Positions 4,927-5,148 of a stretch of 5,148 nucleotides of DNA are shown here, one piece after another. The notes beneath the pieces are model-generated. The model saw only the letters and a list, made by a program, of their open reading frames with translations. It was not told where the DNA came from and searched no databases. This stretch comes from an uncultured Lachnospiraceae bacterium (GTDB lineage Bacteria; Bacillota_A; Clostridia; Lachnospirales; Lachnospiraceae): positions 1 through 5,148 of the forward strand of contig CACXGS010000367.1 of assembly GCA_902767195.1 (NCBI GenBank), read 5' to 3'. The translations under genes were made by a program, and so were the position numbers. Position 1 is the stretch's first letter. Every line of letters starts with the position of its first letter.

Positions 4927-5148
4927 CCCAGATACACCGCGAACCGGCGAAATGAACCGCCGGATCTCCGGCCATAGCGTACAGTATCTGAATATAATGA
5001 TCTACGGCCGCCACTCCCCTCCACGGCTCCTCCTTCATCATCCCGGTCATGACCATAGAACGGGCCATTTTGGGACAGAGATGAATCAGGGCATGATTAA
5101 GAGAAGGCTCACACTGCTTCATCATCCGGAGAGCGGATTTCCCGCAGA
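4880..5148 (-). CDS. C-terminal part of an unrecognised protein (runs off right edge)
   Basis: The minus-strand frame is open from the window edge to a TAA at 4882-4880, giving about 88 residues of a C-terminus. The true start lies outside the window. Internal Met codons at 5125-5120 are not taken as the start because the frame continues upstream with no ribosome binding site there. The tail contains KEEPWRGVAAVDHYIQILYAMAG, cited here only by its key residues W, D, H and Y in that stretch, then CIWDAGQ and a Gln/Leu-rich end. Codon choice resembles the neighbouring GC-richer genes, which supports real coding. No membrane segment is seen. I cannot assign a family. It converges on amrS, with 19 bases between the stop codons. 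Confidence 0.62.
   Translation of the reverse strand, partial: CGKSALRMMKQCEPSLNHALIHLCPKMARSMVMTGMMKEEPWRGVAAVDHYIQILYAMAGDPAVHFAGSRCIWDAGQLNKSMQQLSLL

Overview
The window looks like chromosomal DNA from a Gram-positive anaerobe of the Clostridia, most likely a Lachnospiraceae-type gut bacterium. This is inferred from several signals: strong AAGGAGG-type ribosome binding sites, mid-range GC in the long genes with AT-rich intergenic DNA, a double-glycine leader peptide of the kind common in that group, and a LigB-AMMECR1 fusion next to a radical SAM enzyme. No rRNA, tRNA, transposase, phage gene or CRISPR array was seen.

Left part (1-1824), minus strand. A MATE-family multidrug/toxin exporter runs off the left edge, with 256 N-terminal residues present. 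It has its own candidate promoter, overlapped by a perfect 6-4-6 palindrome that looks like a repressor operator. Upstream of it, in the same direction, is a complete phosphotriesterase-homology protein closely resembling E. coli Php (YhfV), with all expected metal ligands and a good sigma-70-type promoter.

Middle part (1825-2581), plus strand and AT-rich. A 98-residue precursor with a textbook double-glycine leader is transcribed divergently from the php gene and ends at a clear intrinsic terminator. No exporter, protease or modification enzyme accompanies it here. Flanking it are a possible 19-codon ORF with a near-perfect Shine-Dalgarno sequence, and a second strong Shine-Dalgarno that leads only into tiny reading frames. 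The latter may be a decayed gene start.

Right part (2582-4860), plus strand. Two adjacent genes form a compact AmmeMemoRadiSam module: a fusion of a LigB/Memo-like metalloenzyme domain with an AMMECR1 domain, followed 32 bp later by the radical SAM enzyme AmrS. They probably act together on a common substrate, but the reaction cannot be read from the sequence. A partial, unrecognised minus-strand gene converges on this operon from the right edge. Its last codons lie inside a set of nested inverted repeats with mutually exclusive pairings.

The most promising candidates for something new are the orphan double-glycine peptide and the two-gene LigB-AMMECR1/AmrS module.
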